Below, piece after piece: positions 15,584 to 27,632 of a DNA stretch of 64,000 nucleotides. Every line of letters starts with the position of its first letter. Within the stretch, counting starts at the first letter, position 1. The position numbers were made by a program, and so were the translations under genes. Source of the stretch: Procambarus clarkii (taxonomy: Eukaryota; Arthropoda; Malacostraca; Decapoda; Cambaridae); NCBI RefSeq assembly GCF_040958095.1, contig NC_091188.1:37573875-37637874 (forward strand), given 5' to 3'. The notes under the pieces are model-generated. The model was given only the letters and a program-made list of their open reading frames with translations, had not been told where the DNA came from and did not search any database.

Positions 15584-17206
15584 CTCTTTAAGCGGAAAGT
15601 AAACAAAACAATTACAGCAATCAACGCAAAGAAAGGTAGTGTGCATTTCAATAAACTTCAAGGCGACTATGGCTTAGGATATGCCTACGGCAATGTTAAG
15701 ACGCATAAACCAGGTAACCCACTACGCCCTATAATCAGCCAAATACCAACCCCAACTTATCACCTGGCAAAGAAACTCAATGAACTCCTAACTCCATACA
15801 CTCCAAGTAAGTTTAGTCTACAATCATCAGCAGATTTCCTAGAATTGATCAAATCTACCCAGCCCGATGGAATCATCGCTTCCCTGGACGTTGAATCCCT
15901 TTTTACCAACGTCCCAGTCGACACAACCATAGGAATGATACTGGACAGAGTATACAGAGACGAGAGCACCCCCAAATTAGACATACCTGAGCCACACTTG
16001 AAAAGTCTTCTCGAAGCATGTACAAAGGAAGCCCCTTTCATCAGTCCACAAGGAGACATGTATTTACAAATAGACGGAGTAGCAATGGGCTCCCCCTTAG
16101 GAGTTTTATTTGCTAATTTTTATATGGGAACCATCGAAGATAGGGTCTTCAGTAGGAGACAAAAACCAACTGTATACTGCCGTTATGTAGATGACATATT
16201 CGTAATAGTAAAAGACTCAGATGAACTAATTGACCTAAAAAGACACCTAGAGAGAGAGTCAGTACTCCGATTTACACATGAAAATAGTGAAAATAACAGT
16301 CTGCCATTTTTGGATGTACTAATAACAAAAACAGGAACCTCTTTAAGCACCAACGTATATACCAAGCCCACCAACATAGGATTATGCCTGAACGGTAGAA
16401 GTGAGTGCCCCCAAAGATACAAAACCAGTGTTCTCAATGCTTATATTCGTCGAGCGCTTACCCACTGCTCTGAATGGAGCAACGTGAGTAGAGAGTTTGA
16501 AAGAGTAACTCAGGTATTGGTGAACAACGGATATAGCAACGCGGAAATAAACGCTGCTATAAGAAGACACTTGGACCGTTGGTATAATTCAGAACCTAGA
16601 ACAGAAACCACAACACCCCCAATAAAATTATATTACAAATCAACCATGCACAGTGAACATATAAAAGAGGAAAGAATAATGAAAGAAATAATCCGTAAAG
16701 GAGTAAAAAGCACTACTCCTAACCAAAACATAAACCTGATAATATTCTACAAAACCAAGAAGACTTCCGAACTCCTTATCAAAAACAGCCCGAAGCCGAC
16801 GGAGAACCCTCTACAGCAGTCAAGCGTTGTATACATGTACACTTGCCCCCACGAAGGATGTAACCTTCAATGTAAGTACATAGGTATGACGTCGACCAAG
16901 CTGACGAGGCGTTTGACATGCCATCTTCAATCTGGTGCCCCTAGGAATCACATGAGACAAGCCCATGACATTACTCTAACAAGAGAAATGTTGAACAAGA
17001 ATACTTGCATAATAGACAAAACCCAAGATTCAAGAAGATTACAAATTCTTGAGGCAATTTACATAAGAATAGAGCGACCTACCATGAACACCCAAATCAC
17101 GGAACTATTTACTCTACCCACCATGAGAGTAAGGACAAGACAAGAACATATCGATGCCAACACAGAAGACAATGTCCAACATAACAGGCCAATTACACTG
17201 GATTAA
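15584..17206 (+). CDS. PLE2 copy b: 5'-truncated Penelope-like ORF, frame open
   Basis: About 540 plus-strand codons from LFKRKVNKTITAI to the stop at 17206 with no interruption. All RT motifs from KTHKPGNPLRPIIS through YVDD are present, followed by the complete GIY-YIG nuclease (VVYMYTCPHEGC...CKYIGMTSTKLTRRLTCH, RNHMRQAHD). The N-terminal ~290 residues are missing, cut at the inverted junction at about 15583. The nominal ATG at 15545 lies in the opposed copy, so it is not the native start. Protein identity with copy a is very high over the shared part; the GDVYLQ-like region differs by single residues (DGVAMGS against DEVAMGS). Confidence 0.93.
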   Translation, partial: LFKRKVNKTITAINAKKGSVHFNKLQGDYGLGYAYGNVKTHKPGNPLRPIISQIPTPTYHLAKKLNELLTPYTPSKFSLQSSADFLELIKSTQPDGIIASLDVESLFTNVPVDTTIGMILDRVYRDESTPKLDIPEPHLKSLLEACTKEAPFISPQGDMYLQIDGVAMGSPLGVLFANFYMGTIEDRVFSRRQKPTVYCRYVDDIFVIVKDSDELIDLKRHLERESVLRFTHENSENNSLPFLDVLITKTGTSLSTNVYTKPTNIGLCLNGRSECPQRYKTSVLNAYIRRALTHCSEWSNVSREFERVTQVLVNNGYSNAEINAAIRRHLDRWYNSEPRTETTTPPIKLYYKSTMHSEHIKEERIMKEIIRKGVKSTTPNQNINLIIFYKTKKTSELLIKNSPKPTENPLQQSSVVYMYTCPHEGCNLQCKYIGMTSTKLTRRLTCHLQSGAPRNHMRQAHDITLTREMLNKNTCIIDKTQDSRRLQILEAIYIRIERPTMNTQITELFTLPTMRVRTRQEHIDANTEDNVQHNRPITLD

Positions 17207-17945
<739 letters not shown>

Positions 17946-17959
17946 AATAGTAAATATTT

Positions 17960-18149
17960 GCAATGATTTAGTGAGACAAATGTGTTCCAATGATCCTACT
18001 CAAATCGCCCTTTAATTGATCTATTAAAAATGGATCTAAGTTATATAGACCACTGCTAATGTTCAAATTACTTTCTTTTGTGATCTGTATCAAAGGAGAT
18101 TCAATTATGTTTCTGTTACAGGTGCTTTTACAATTCGTTATTGAAGGTT
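17960..18149 (-). mobile_element. PLE3 fragment, part 1 (split by SINE-A)
   Basis: Matches 55085-55293 (TTAATTGATC...GGATC, TTTTGTGATCTGTATC..AGATTCAAT, GTTATTGAAG). It continues after the SINE at 18393 as a recognisable PLE nuclease. Confidence 0.7.
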
Positions 18150-18392
18150 ATCTTGAGATGATGTCGGGGCTTTATTGTCCCCGCGGCCCGGTTCTCGACC
18201 AGGCCTCCACCCCCAGGAAGCAGCCCGTGACAGCTGACTAATACCCAGGTACCTATTTTACTGCTAGGTAACAGGGGCATAGGGTGAAAGAAACTCTGCC
18301 CGTTGTTTCTCGCCGGCGCCTGGGATCTAACCCAGGACCACAGGATCACAAGTCCAGTGTGCTGTCCGCTCGGCCGACCGGCTCCCTGAAGA
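18150..18392 (-). mobile_element. SINE-A inserted in PLE3
   Basis: On the minus strand: tRNA-like head with B box GGGTTAGATCCC, conserved core AGAGTTTCTTTCACCC..., CAGTAAAATAGGTACC, GGGCTGCTTCC, and tail CGGGCCGCGGGGAC...CATCTCAAGATAACC. TGAAG occurs on both sides and PLE3 reads through without it, so TGAAG is probably a 5-bp target-site duplication. Confidence 0.9.
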
Positions 18393-18659
18393 AGCCATCT
18401 CCCAATCAATTTGGTGAGCATCTTTTGACAAATGAACGAACAAAGCATTAGACAATTGGCCATGTCTTACAGAGTATTTATGTTGCTAAATTCTACATTT
18501 CAAATCTTTAGATGTTTGCCCAACATAGAACTTATTACAGTCTTTACAAGGTATTTGATATATGACACAATTATCACTACCAGGGCTGTTCCTAACTAAT
18601 AGCTTGCCAACAGTATTTTCATAGCTAAACAATAAATGTATATAAAAAAGTTTCATGGC

Positions 18660-18660
<1 letters not shown>
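18393..18660 (-). pseudogene. PLE3 fragment, part 2: GIY-YIG nuclease remnant
   Basis: The minus-strand frame reads ENTVGKLLVRNSPG, VIYQIPCKDCNKFYVGQTSK: a Penelope GIY-YIG core with the CxxC pair between VIY and YVG. It is cut on the right by (TA)n. The rest of the ORF is absent. Confidence 0.85.

Positions 18661-18661
<1 letters not shown>

Positions 18662-18718
<57 letters not shown>
18662..18718. repeat. (TA)n tract
   Basis: Joins PLE3 to a PLE1 end. Confidence 0.98.
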
Positions 18719-18722
<4 letters not shown>

Positions 18723-19078
18723 TAAGATTAATAATTCTAACACGAATTTTCTCAATCTTTCTTATATTTCTTTTCACTGTTGATGGTAACCGAAAAATCA
18801 ATTCTCCAAAATTCATTTTTATTTCTAGTCTGACGCGATACTTGAACGCGTTTCGTAAAACTTATTACATTTTCAAAGACTTTAGTTTACACACAAAACT
18901 ATAACTGAACAGAGTTGTTGTTTGTTGTTAAAGATTTAGCTATTCAGGACGAATTCCTGAATTTAGCTATTCAGTGTCCATGTAGCACGGGCTATGGTGA
19001 GCCCGTAAACTGAACAGAGTTAAACAGCTTCGATTTTATACCTGCATTTGGGTGAGGTGATATGTTACAACAGTTTTG
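18719..19078 (-). mobile_element. PLE1 end, copy d (ORF start and pLTR)
   Basis: Minus strand: pLTR from about 19078 leftward, hammerhead-like fold, ATG at 18816 ([17 protein letters not shown]...), then (TA)n. A 70-bp stretch at 18920-19010 with an AGCTATTCAG duplication is inserted in the pLTR. Confidence 0.85.
18828..18880 (-). ncRNA. Hammerhead-like fold, PLE1 copy d
   Basis: GTCT/AGAC, GTAA/TTAC and ACGCG/CGCGT stems intact. The stem III loop is TTCAAGTAT, different from copies b and c. Confidence 0.5.
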
Positions 19079-19081
19079 GAT

Positions 19082-21060
19082 GTGTTACAGACACCTGTGT
19101 TAAGACACCTGTGTTAAGACACATGTGTTAAGACACCTGTGTTAAGACACCTGTGTTAAGACACCTGTGTTAAGACACTTATGTTAAGACATCTGTGTTA
19201 ACACACCTGTATTAACACATCTGTGTTAAGACACCTTTGTTAAGACACCTGTGTTAAGACACCTTTGTTAAGACACCTGTGTTAAGACATCTGTGTTAAG
19301 ACACCTGTGTTAAGACACCTGTGTTAAGACACCTTTGTTAAGACATCTGTGTTAAGACACCTGTGTTAAGACACCTGTGTTAAGACATCTGTGTTAAGAC
19401 ATCTGTGTTAAGACACTTATGTTAAGACATCTGTGTTAAGACACCTGTGTTAAGACACTTATGTTAAGACATCTGTGTTAACACACCTGTATTAACACAT
19501 CTGTGTTAAGACACCTTTGTTAAGACACCTGTGTTAAGACACCTGTGTTAACACACCTATGTTAACACACCTGTGTTAAGACACTTGTGTTAAGACACCT
19601 GTGTTAAGACACCTGTGTTAAGACACCTGTGTTAAGACACCTGTGTTAAGACACTTGTGTTAAGACACCTGTGTTAAGACACCTTTGTTAAGACACCTGT
19701 GTTAAGACACCTGTGTTAAGACACCTGTGTTAAGACACTTGTGTTAAGACACCTGTGTTAAGACACCTGTGTTAAGACACCTGTGTTAAGACACCTGTGT
19801 TAAGACACCTGTGTTACACACCTGTGTTAAGACACCTGTGTTAAGACACTTGTGTTAAGACACCTGTGTTAAGACACCTGTGTTAAGACACTTGTGTTAA
19901 GACATCTGTGTTAACACACCTGTATTAACACACCTGTGTTACACACCTGTGTTAAGACACCTGTGTTAATACATCTGTGTTAAGACACCTGTGTTAAGAC
20001 ATCTGTGTTTAGACATCTGTGTTAAGACACTTGTGTTAAGACGCCTGTGTTAAGACACATGTGTTAAGACACCTGTGTTAAGACACCTGTGTTAAGACAC
20101 CTGTGTTAAGACACCTGTGTTAAGACACCTGTGTTACACACCTGTGTTAAGACACCTGTGTTACACACCTGTGTTAAGACACCTGTGTTAAGACACTTGT
20201 GTTAAGACACCTGTGTTAAGACACCTGTGTTAAGACACTTGTGTTAAGACACCTGTGTTACACACCTGTGTTAAGACACCTGTGTTAAGACACTTGTGTT
20301 AAGACACCTGTGTTAAGACACCTGTGTTAAGACACTTGTGTTAAGACATCTGTGTTAACACACCTGTATTAACACACCTGTGTTACACACCTGTGTTAAG
20401 ACACCTGTGTTAATACATCTGTGTTAAGACACCTGTGTTAAGACATCTGTGTTTAGACATCTGTGTTAAGACACTTGTGTTAAGACGCCTGTGTTAAGAC
20501 ACATGTGTTAAGACACCTGTGTTAAGACACCTGTGTTAAGACACCTGTGTTAAGACACCTGTGTTAAGACACCTGTGTTACACACCTGTGTTAAGACACC
20601 TGTGTTAAGACACTTGTGTTAAGACACCTGTGTTAAGACACCTGTGTTAAGACACTTGTGTTAAGACATCTGTGTTAACACACCTGTATTAACACACCTG
20701 TGTTACACACCTGTGTTAAGACACCTGTGTTAATACATCTGTGTTAAGACACCTGTGTTAAGACATCTGTGTTAAGACATCTGTGTTAAGACACTTGTGT
20801 TAAGACGCCTGTGTTAAGACACATGTGTTAAGACATCTGTGTTAAGACATCTGTGTTAAGACACTTGTGTTAAGACGCCTGTGTTAAGACACATGTGTTA
20901 AGACACCTGTGTTAAGACACCTGTGTTACACACCTGTGTTAAGACACCTGTGTTAAGACATCTGTGTTAAGACATCTGTGTTAAGACACTTATGTTAAGA
21001 CATCTGTGTTAACACACCTGTATTAACACACCTGCGTTAACACACCTGTGTTAAGACACA
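19082..21060 (+). repeat. 14-bp minisatellite GTTAAGACACCTGT
   Basis: About 140 copies with single-base variants (CTTG, CATC, CTTT, ACACACC). Longer blocks of about 300 bp recur within it (compare 19900-20110, 20340-20560 and 20660-20840), showing segmental amplification. Confidence 0.97.
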
Positions 21061-21182
21061 CAGCAGGAGACACATATGTCAACACAACTGACCTGCTATT
21101 GACCCGAAGCATGAAGCGATTTCACAGTTAATGACTCCATGAACAGGGCCGAGTGTCAATGGGCTTCACTAGACGGTCATAA

Positions 21183-21192
<10 letters not shown>

Positions 21193-21264
<72 letters not shown>
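21193..21264. repeat. (TA)n tract
   Basis: Left boundary of the 260-bp palindromic array. Confidence 0.98.
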
Positions 21265-21268
<4 letters not shown>

Positions 21269-22839
21269 ATGAAAACTCACACCCCAGAAGTGACTCGAAC
21301 CCATACTCCCAGAAGCAACGCAACTGGTAACTACAGGGCGCCTTAATCCGCTTGACCATCACGGCCGTCAAAAGGAAGTGATAGCCGAGGCTATTTGAGC
21401 CACTTCCCCGACGGCAACTCGGATGGTAATCTTGGGCATAGCATTTCACCAAATCACCTCATTCTTTGGGGCACACGTGAGGAACACAAATGCGAACAAG
21501 CCTGAATGGTCCCCAGGACTATATGCGAATGAAAACTCACACCCCAGAAGTGACTCGAACCCATACTCCCAGAAGCAACGCAACTGGTAACTACAGGGCG
21601 CCTTAATCCGCTTGACCATCACGGCCGTCAAAAGGAAGTGATAGCCGAGGCTATTTGAGCCACTTCCCCGACGGCAACTCGGATGGTAATCTTGGGCATA
21701 GCATTTCACCAAATCACCTCATTCTTTGGGGCACACGTGAGGAACACAAATGCGAACAAGCCTGAATGGTCCCCAGGACTATATGCGAATGAAAACTCAC
21801 ACCCCAGAAGTGACTCGAACCCATACTCCCAGAAGCAACGCAACTGGTAACTACAGGGCGCCTTAATCCGCTTGACCATCACGGCCGTCAAAAGGAAGTG
21901 ATAGCCGAGGCTATTTGAGCCACTTCCCCGACGGCAACTCGGATGGTAATCTTGGGCATAGCATTTCACCAAATCACCTCATTCTTTGGGGCACACGTGA
22001 GGAACACAAATGCGAACAAGCCTGAATGGTCCCCAGGACTATATGCGAATGAAAACTCACACCCCAGAAGTGACTCGAACCCATACTCCCAGAAGCAACG
22101 CAACTGGTAACTACAGGGCGCCTTAATCCGCTTGACCATCACGGCCGTCAAAAGGAAGTGATAGCCGAGGCTATTTGAGCCACTTCCCCGACGGCAACTC
22201 GGATGGTAATCTTGGGCATAGCATTTCACCAAATCACCTCATTCTTTGGGGCACACGTGAGGAACACAAATGCGAACAAGCCTGAATGGTCCCCAGGACT
22301 ATATGCGAATGAAAACTCACACCCCAGAAGTGACTCGAACCCATACTCCCAGAAGCAACGCAACTGGTAACTACAGGGCGCCTTAATCCGCTTGACCATC
22401 ACGGCCGTCAAAAGGAAGTGATAGCCGAGGCTATTTGAGCCACTTCCCCGACGGCAACTCGGATGGTAATCTTGGGCATAGCATTTCACCAAATCACCTC
22501 ATTCTTTGGGGCACACGTGAGGAACACAAATGCGAACAAGCCTGAATGGTCCCCAGGACTATATGCGAATGAAAACTCACACCCCAGAAGTGACTCGAAC
22601 CCATACTCCCAGAAGCAACGCAACTGGTAACTACAGGGCGCCTTAATCCGCTTGACCATCACGGCCGTCAAAAGGAAGTGATAGCCGAGGCTATTTGAGC
22701 CACTTCCCCGACGGCAACTCGGATGGTAATCTTGGGCATAGCATTTCACCAAATCACCTCATTCTTTGGGGCACACGTGAGGAACACAAATGCGAACAAG
22801 CCTGAATGGTCCCCAGGACTATATGCGAATGAAAACTCA
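21265..22839 (-). repeat. 260-bp tRNA-Leu-like tandem array, minus arm
   Basis: Six units of exactly 260 bp, essentially identical. On the minus strand each carries a tRNA-Leu-like head: A box TGGTCAAGCGGATTAAGG, GCGCC, and B box GGGTTCGAGTC followed by CACTTCTGG. The rest is a SINE-like body (GGGGACCATTCAGG, GAATGAGGTGATTTGG). No unit has an open gene; short frames repeat at 260-bp steps. The T-stem has mismatches, so these are pol III promoter-bearing tRNA-like modules, not functional tRNAs. Confidence 0.93.
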
Positions 22840-22848
22840 CACCCCAGT

Positions 22849-24193
22849 TGAGTTTTCATTCGCATATAGTCCTGGGGACCATTCAGGCTTGTTCGCATTT
22901 GTGTTCCTCACGTGTGCCCCAAAGAATGAGGTGATTTGGTGAAATGCTATGCCCAAGATTACCATCCGAGTTGCCGTCGGGGAAGTGGCTCAAATAGCCT
23001 CGGCTATCACTTCCTTTTGACGGCCGTGATGATCAAGCGGATTAAGGCGCCCTGTAGTTACCAGTTGCGTTGCTTCTGGGAGTATGGGTTCGAGTCACTT
23101 CTGGGGTGTGAGTTTTCATTCGCATATAGTCCTGGGGACCATTCAGGCTTGTTCGCATTTGTGTTCCTCACGTGTGCCCCAAAGAATGAGGTGATTTGGT
23201 GAAATGCTATGCCCAAGATTACCATCCGAGTTGCCGTCGGGGAAGTGGCTCAAATAGCCTCGGCTATCACTTCCTTTTGACGGCCGTGATGGTCAAGCGG
23301 ATTAAGGCGCCCTGTAGTTACCAGTTGCGTTGCTTCTGGGAGTATGGGTTCGAGTCACTTCTGGGGTGTGAGTTTTCATTCGCATATAGTCCTGGGGACC
23401 ATTCAGGCTTGTTCGCATTTGTGTTCCTCACGTGTGCCCCAAAGAATGAGGTGATTTGGTGAAATGCTATGCCCAAGATTACCATCCGAGTTGCCGTCGG
23501 GGAAGTGGCTCAAATAGCCTCGGCTATCACTTCCTTTTGACGGCCGTGATGGTCAAGCGGATTAAGGCGCCCTGTAGTTACCAGTTGCGTTGCTTCTGGG
23601 AGTATGGGTTCGAGTCACTTCTGGGGTGTGAGTTTTCATTCGCATATAGTCCTGGGGACCATTCAGGCTTGTTCGCATTTGTGTTCCTCACGTGTGCCCC
23701 AAAGAATGAGGTGATTTGGTGAAATGCTATGCCCAAGATTACCATCCGAGTTGCCGTCGGGGAAGTGGCTCAAATAGCCTCGGCTATCACTTCCTTTTGA
23801 CGGCCGTGATGGTCAAGCGGATTAAGGCGCCCTGTAGTTACCAGTTGCGTTGCTTCTGGGAGTATGGGTTCGAGTCACTTCTGGGGTGTGAGTTTTCATT
23901 CGCATATAGTCCTGGGGACCATTCAGGCTTGTTCGCATTTGTGTTCCTCACGTGTGCCCCAAAGAATGAGGTGATTTGGTGAAATGCTATGCCCAAGATT
24001 ACCATCCGAGTTGCCGTCGGGGAAGTGGCTCAAATAGCCTCGGCTATCACTTCCTTTTGACGGCCGTGATGGTCAAGCGGATTAAGGTGCCCTGTAGTTA
24101 CCAGTTGCGTTGCTTCTGGGAGTATGGGTTCGAGTCACTTCTGGGGTGTGAGTTTTCATTCGCATATAGTCCTGGGGACCATTCAGGCTTGTT

Positions 24194-24196
<3 letters not shown>
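22849..24196 (+). repeat. 260-bp tRNA-Leu-like tandem array, plus arm
   Basis: Five units plus a partial, the inverted continuation of the minus arm across a 9-bp centre (22840-22848). Two private variants occur: TGATGATCAAG in the first unit (about 23030) and AAGGTGCC in the last (about 24087). The last unit stops at GTTCGCAT, where (TA)n begins. Confidence 0.93.

Positions 24197-24288
<92 letters not shown>
24197..24288. repeat. (TA)n tract
   Basis: Right boundary of the palindromic array. It is followed by TTGGTGTAT, the same word that follows (TA)n at PLE2 ends. Confidence 0.98.
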
Positions 24289-24291
<3 letters not shown>

Positions 24292-24559
24292 TGTATTCTG
24301 CAAGAACATGCAAGTTATATAACACAAAGACACTGGTATTATCCTGGACTTGCTTCAAACAGCGGTGATAGCACCACTCCACAAAGAGGTAGTAGAGCAG
24401 ACGCTAATATAGACCACTTGTACTAACATCACTTACCACAAAAACCTTTTAAAAGTGAGCTAAGAAGCAAGGTCACAAAAAGACTTGGCCTTAGATATCA
24501 TGGAAGAAGAACAAAACCCATGAAATACGCAGATTTCCTGAGAACTTTCAAATGTGACC
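24289..24559 (+). pseudogene. Decayed LINE-A remnant
   Basis: AVIAPLHKE can be read at about 24360-24395, matching the ADIAPLHKGG block of LINE-A RT. The remainder is too decayed to assign. Confidence 0.5.
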
Positions 24560-24720
24560 AAGGTCAACCAGGCTGTGACTCATACGCCAGGCTGCAAGCA
24601 GCGGCGTCCAACAGCCTGGTTGACCAGTCCAGCAACGAGGAGGCCTGGTCGAGGACCGGGCCGCGGGGACGCTAAGCCCCAGAACCATCATAAGGTAATC
24701 ACTAGGTATGGTGTTATTCC
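24560..24720 (+). mobile_element. LINE 3' tail (source-type tail of SINE-A)
   Basis: CAGGCTGCAAGCAGCGGC, CAGCCTGGTTGACCAG, then GGCCTGGTCGAGGACCGG and CGGGGACGCTAAGCCCC. The last part is the same as the SINE-A tail, but here it is attached to LINE-type sequence. Confidence 0.65.
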
Positions 24721-24749
24721 ACTCACACTGGGCACACAATAATTTACTG

Positions 24750-24912
24750 ACAAAGTAGGGAGATGGATCTTTAATTTCATAACAAACAGAACGCAAACTA
24801 TAATAGTCAACACAGTCAGATCCGGATCTCTCACCATGAGAAGCTCAGTCCCCCCAAGTTACTCTTTATTTGTTTCTGTGTTTGATCTCATCCTCATATC
24901 AACCACTGACAA
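24750..24912 (+). pseudogene. LINE-A RT fragment, decayed
   Basis: The frame reads DKVGRWIFNFITNRTQTI, RSSVPPS..., LILISTTDK, aligning to GKVGRWILNFLSNRTQRV...SSVPQG...LILISDIDK in the intact LINE-A at 2400-3957. Confidence 0.8.
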
Positions 24913-24934
24913 GTACACAAACTGGTGGGACTCG

Positions 24935-25263
<329 letters not shown>

Positions 25264-25326
25264 CAATGATTGACAGTTGAGAGGCGGGACCAAAGAGCCA
25301 GAGCTCAACCCCCCACAAGCACAACT
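25264..25326 (+). mobile_element. LINE-B 3' terminus
   Basis: GTTGAGAGGCGGGACC, AGAGCTCAACCCC, CAAGCACAACTAGGTGAGTA: the LINE-B 3' end, also used as the tail of one SINE-A copy (46397-46456). Confidence 0.8.
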
Positions 25327-25539
25327 AGGTGAGTAACTATAGTACAGTAGTCTTTGTATCTATGTCTGTCTGTCTCTATGTCTCTCTCTGTGTCATCCCT
25401 TGAAGTTGACGTTTAAGATTTTGATGAGAGTAGACAACATAGAGGACACAGCAAACCTCCAATCTGATGTTAGTCAGGTCTTTCACTGGCCCACAGAAAA
25501 TAACATGATTCATAACGAAGATTAGTTCCAGTACGAAGC

Positions 25540-26150
25540 TCTGGAAAGAACACGAAAAATATGAAAACGGAAACCACATATAAAATTCACTCAAATCACA
25601 CTATAGACAGAAAAATGCCATAAAATATTTGGGAGTAAGTATGTAGGAAGATCTTTAAAGAACACAATAAAGACGCTGTCACAGCAATAAGAAAAATGAG
25701 AGGATGGCTAACAAGAAGCTTCCAAACAACAGATGTCTGATTGTATTTTTAAGACACTAGTGCCCTCTAGGAAGAAATATTCGTGCACACAACAGCCTCA
25801 TTCAGAGCTGAACAAACTGCTGACCTAAAGAACGTGTAAAGATCTTTTAGTGTCTGGATCCACATCATAAAACATCTAAGTTATTAGGAACACTTAACAT
25901 TTTTAAATCTATATTCTTTTGAGCAGGTGAGAGAGATACATAATAATTTACATATGGAAAATATTAGAAGCACTGGCTCTAAATCTGCACATGGGAATAG
26001 TTCTACGTGAGACCAGGAGGCATGTGAGAATGTGCAAAATAACCCAGTTTAAATCCTTCAGTTGCAATGGAAGCGCTGAGAGACAGTTCTGTCAACATTA
26101 CGGCCCCAAGACATGTCAACACACTCGCAGCATAACTGGTTAACCTCTCA
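25540..26150 (+). pseudogene. Decayed LINE-A RT C-terminal region
   Basis: MRGWLTRSFQTTD (about 25695-25735) aligns to MIGWITRTFKSRD of intact LINE-A. Further matches to the LINE-A C-terminus follow with many stops and indels. The sequence from 25327 to 25540 has a TCTGTC-rich patch and nothing else recognised. Confidence 0.65.
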
Positions 26151-26199
26151 TGGTGTTCTAGTGAAATCTTGATAAACTTACGAAGGATTCCTGATCAAC

Positions 26200-26540
26200 T
26201 AGACTGTGATTCGTTTACAAGACTGCGAGCAGCTGCGTTTAACAGCCTGGTTGATCAGAGGAGACTCTGGTTTAATATTATCGCAATGCTAGCGTTTTTT
26301 ATCTCATAGCATAACTTTGTATGTTCTATTTTCTTAATATCTGTATTAAGAAGAGCAATCATATTACCAAAATTAATAGTAACAAGAAACTTAGTAATTA
26401 TTGACGGATTTATTTTCTGTATTCGATTCTCTCCGGAGGCCTGGTCGACGACCGGGCCGCGGGGACACTAAGCCCCGGAAGCACCTCAAGGTAGCCTCAA
26501 GGTAGGTAGCCTCTCCGGAACACCTTGAGGTAAAAAATGA
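26200..26540 (+). mobile_element. LINE tail pieces
   Basis: AACAGCCTGGTTGATCAG at about 26240 and GGCCTGGTCGACGACCGG...CTAAGCCCCGGAAGCACC at 26436-26512 with a CTCAAGGTAG tail. They are the same type as 24560-24720, with about 150 bp of AT-rich sequence between. Confidence 0.65.
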
Positions 26541-26925
26541 AAATCATGAAATACAATTTTTGTTTAAATACACATGTGAAAGAATCGAAGGACTACGGGT
26601 TGAGGTGATGGAGGCAATCAATCATAGGGTATGAGGGCAGGGCCAATTTAACATAGGGTATGTAGGACTATGTAGGTCCTATGTAGCACCAATCACACAT
26701 AGGGTAAAGCATTAGGTAAGACTCTGGTCGTCTCGGTAGAGATGTTATCATCCAGTGATGTCAGGCGAGGTCTAGGCCTCAGCGTCGGCAAGGAAACCAT
26801 GTCTATATTCTGTATATATAATGATATCTATTTTCTCTCTCAATTAAGTATAGCTTCCAGAATTTGCAAGTTTCTCTGGCCAGTGGTGGATGTCAGGAGT
26901 GTTGCTTTATCTACTAGCATGTTGA
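26541..26925. other. Spacer, nothing firm
   Basis: CATAGGGTA recurs at 26622, 26652 and 26698. No gene or known family is recognised. Confidence 0.5.
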
Positions 26926-26951
26926 CCAGACCACACACTAGAAATTGAAGG

Positions 26952-26991
26952 GACGACGACGTTTCGGTCCGTCCTGGACCATTCTCAAGTC
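26952..26991 (-). ncRNA. Hammerhead-like fold, PLE4 (minus arm)
   Basis: Stem I GAC/GTC, TTGAGAA, T, stem II GGTCC/GGACC, GAA, stem III ACG/CGT, cleavage-position C. Confidence 0.4.
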
Positions 26992-27012
26992 GATTGTGAC
27001 TTGTGAACAATC

Positions 27013-27053
27013 GACTTGAGAATGGTCCAGGACGGACCGAAACGTCGTCGTCC
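27013..27053 (+). ncRNA. Hammerhead-like fold, PLE4 (plus arm)
   Basis: The same fold as the minus arm, base for base. The U16.1-C17 position reads GUC, the classical hammerhead cleavage triplet. Confidence 0.4.
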
Positions 27054-27110
27054 CTTCAATTTCTAGTGTGTGGTCTGGTCAACATACTTCAGCCCCGTTA
27101 TTGTGACTCA

Positions 27111-27632
27111 TCGCCTGCATACTAGCATGTTCCTTGTGAGTGTTGTGTTATGTGTACTTTACATATGGTGTGTTGAAGACAATGATTTATGGAGACAATT
27201 GTATTGTTTATTGGGACTGTTCTTAAGTATTAAGTCAGCTGTTGTTTGTGTTGTCAAGAATGAAGTCCAGTTGGTCTGGGGCTGCCGGGTTCACTCCATT
27301 TGATATTGTATTTTGTTATTATTCTTTCTTCTGTTTTATTGTGAACTCATAGTGGTTCTGTAATAGAATTATAGAGGAGGGGCTGTTTGCTGTTGTTGTT
27401 CTGTTAGCGGCTGTTCTTCTCTGTTGTGTAGTTTTCCGTATGTGTGTCTCTGTATGTGCTGTAGTCGTTGGTGCGTCATTGTACCAATAACTGGTCTGCT
27501 GTAGTCGTTCGTGCATCATTGTACCAATAACTGGTCGTCTGGGAACGACTTTATTCGTTATTCGTGTAACAAATTAGCGAAGAACAAGATGGGAAGTAAA
27601 GGAAAAGACTCGTCGCTCCAAGCCAACCACTT
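27111..27632. other. Spacer with a 47-bp tandem duplication
   Basis: A unit beginning GCTGTAGTCGTT and ending CCAATAACTGGTC is present twice (about 27458-27540). Otherwise GT-rich, with no gene recognised. Confidence 0.5.

Larger units (their letters stand above)
26926..27110. mobile_element. PLE4 ends, head-to-head inverted pair with hammerhead-like folds
   Basis: The arms 26926-26997 (minus) and about 27004-27075 (plus) are near-perfect inverted repeats around a 6-8 bp centre. Each arm holds GACTTGAGAATGGTCC...GGACCGAAACGTCGTC followed by CTAGTGTGTGGTCTGGTCAA. The plus side continues as TTCAGCCCCGTTATTGTG..., also seen at 30660-30700. I assign it to a PLE from its fold and layout; no protein is present. 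Confidence 0.6.

Noticed and set aside
19082-21060. CRISPR-like array
   Set aside because: The repeats are contiguous 14-mers without unique spacers, and the window is eukaryotic. The other tandem arrays were rejected for the same reason.
22840-22848. Simple assembly fold-back as full explanation of the palindrome
   Set aside because: The plus arm has private variants (about 23030 and 24087) absent from the minus arm, and the arms differ in unit number. An artefact is not excluded, only not favoured.
21265-24196. Cluster of functional tRNA-Leu genes
   Set aside because: A and B boxes are present, but the T stem and anticodon arm have mismatches, and the unit continues as a SINE-like body. 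tRNA-derived repeats fit better.
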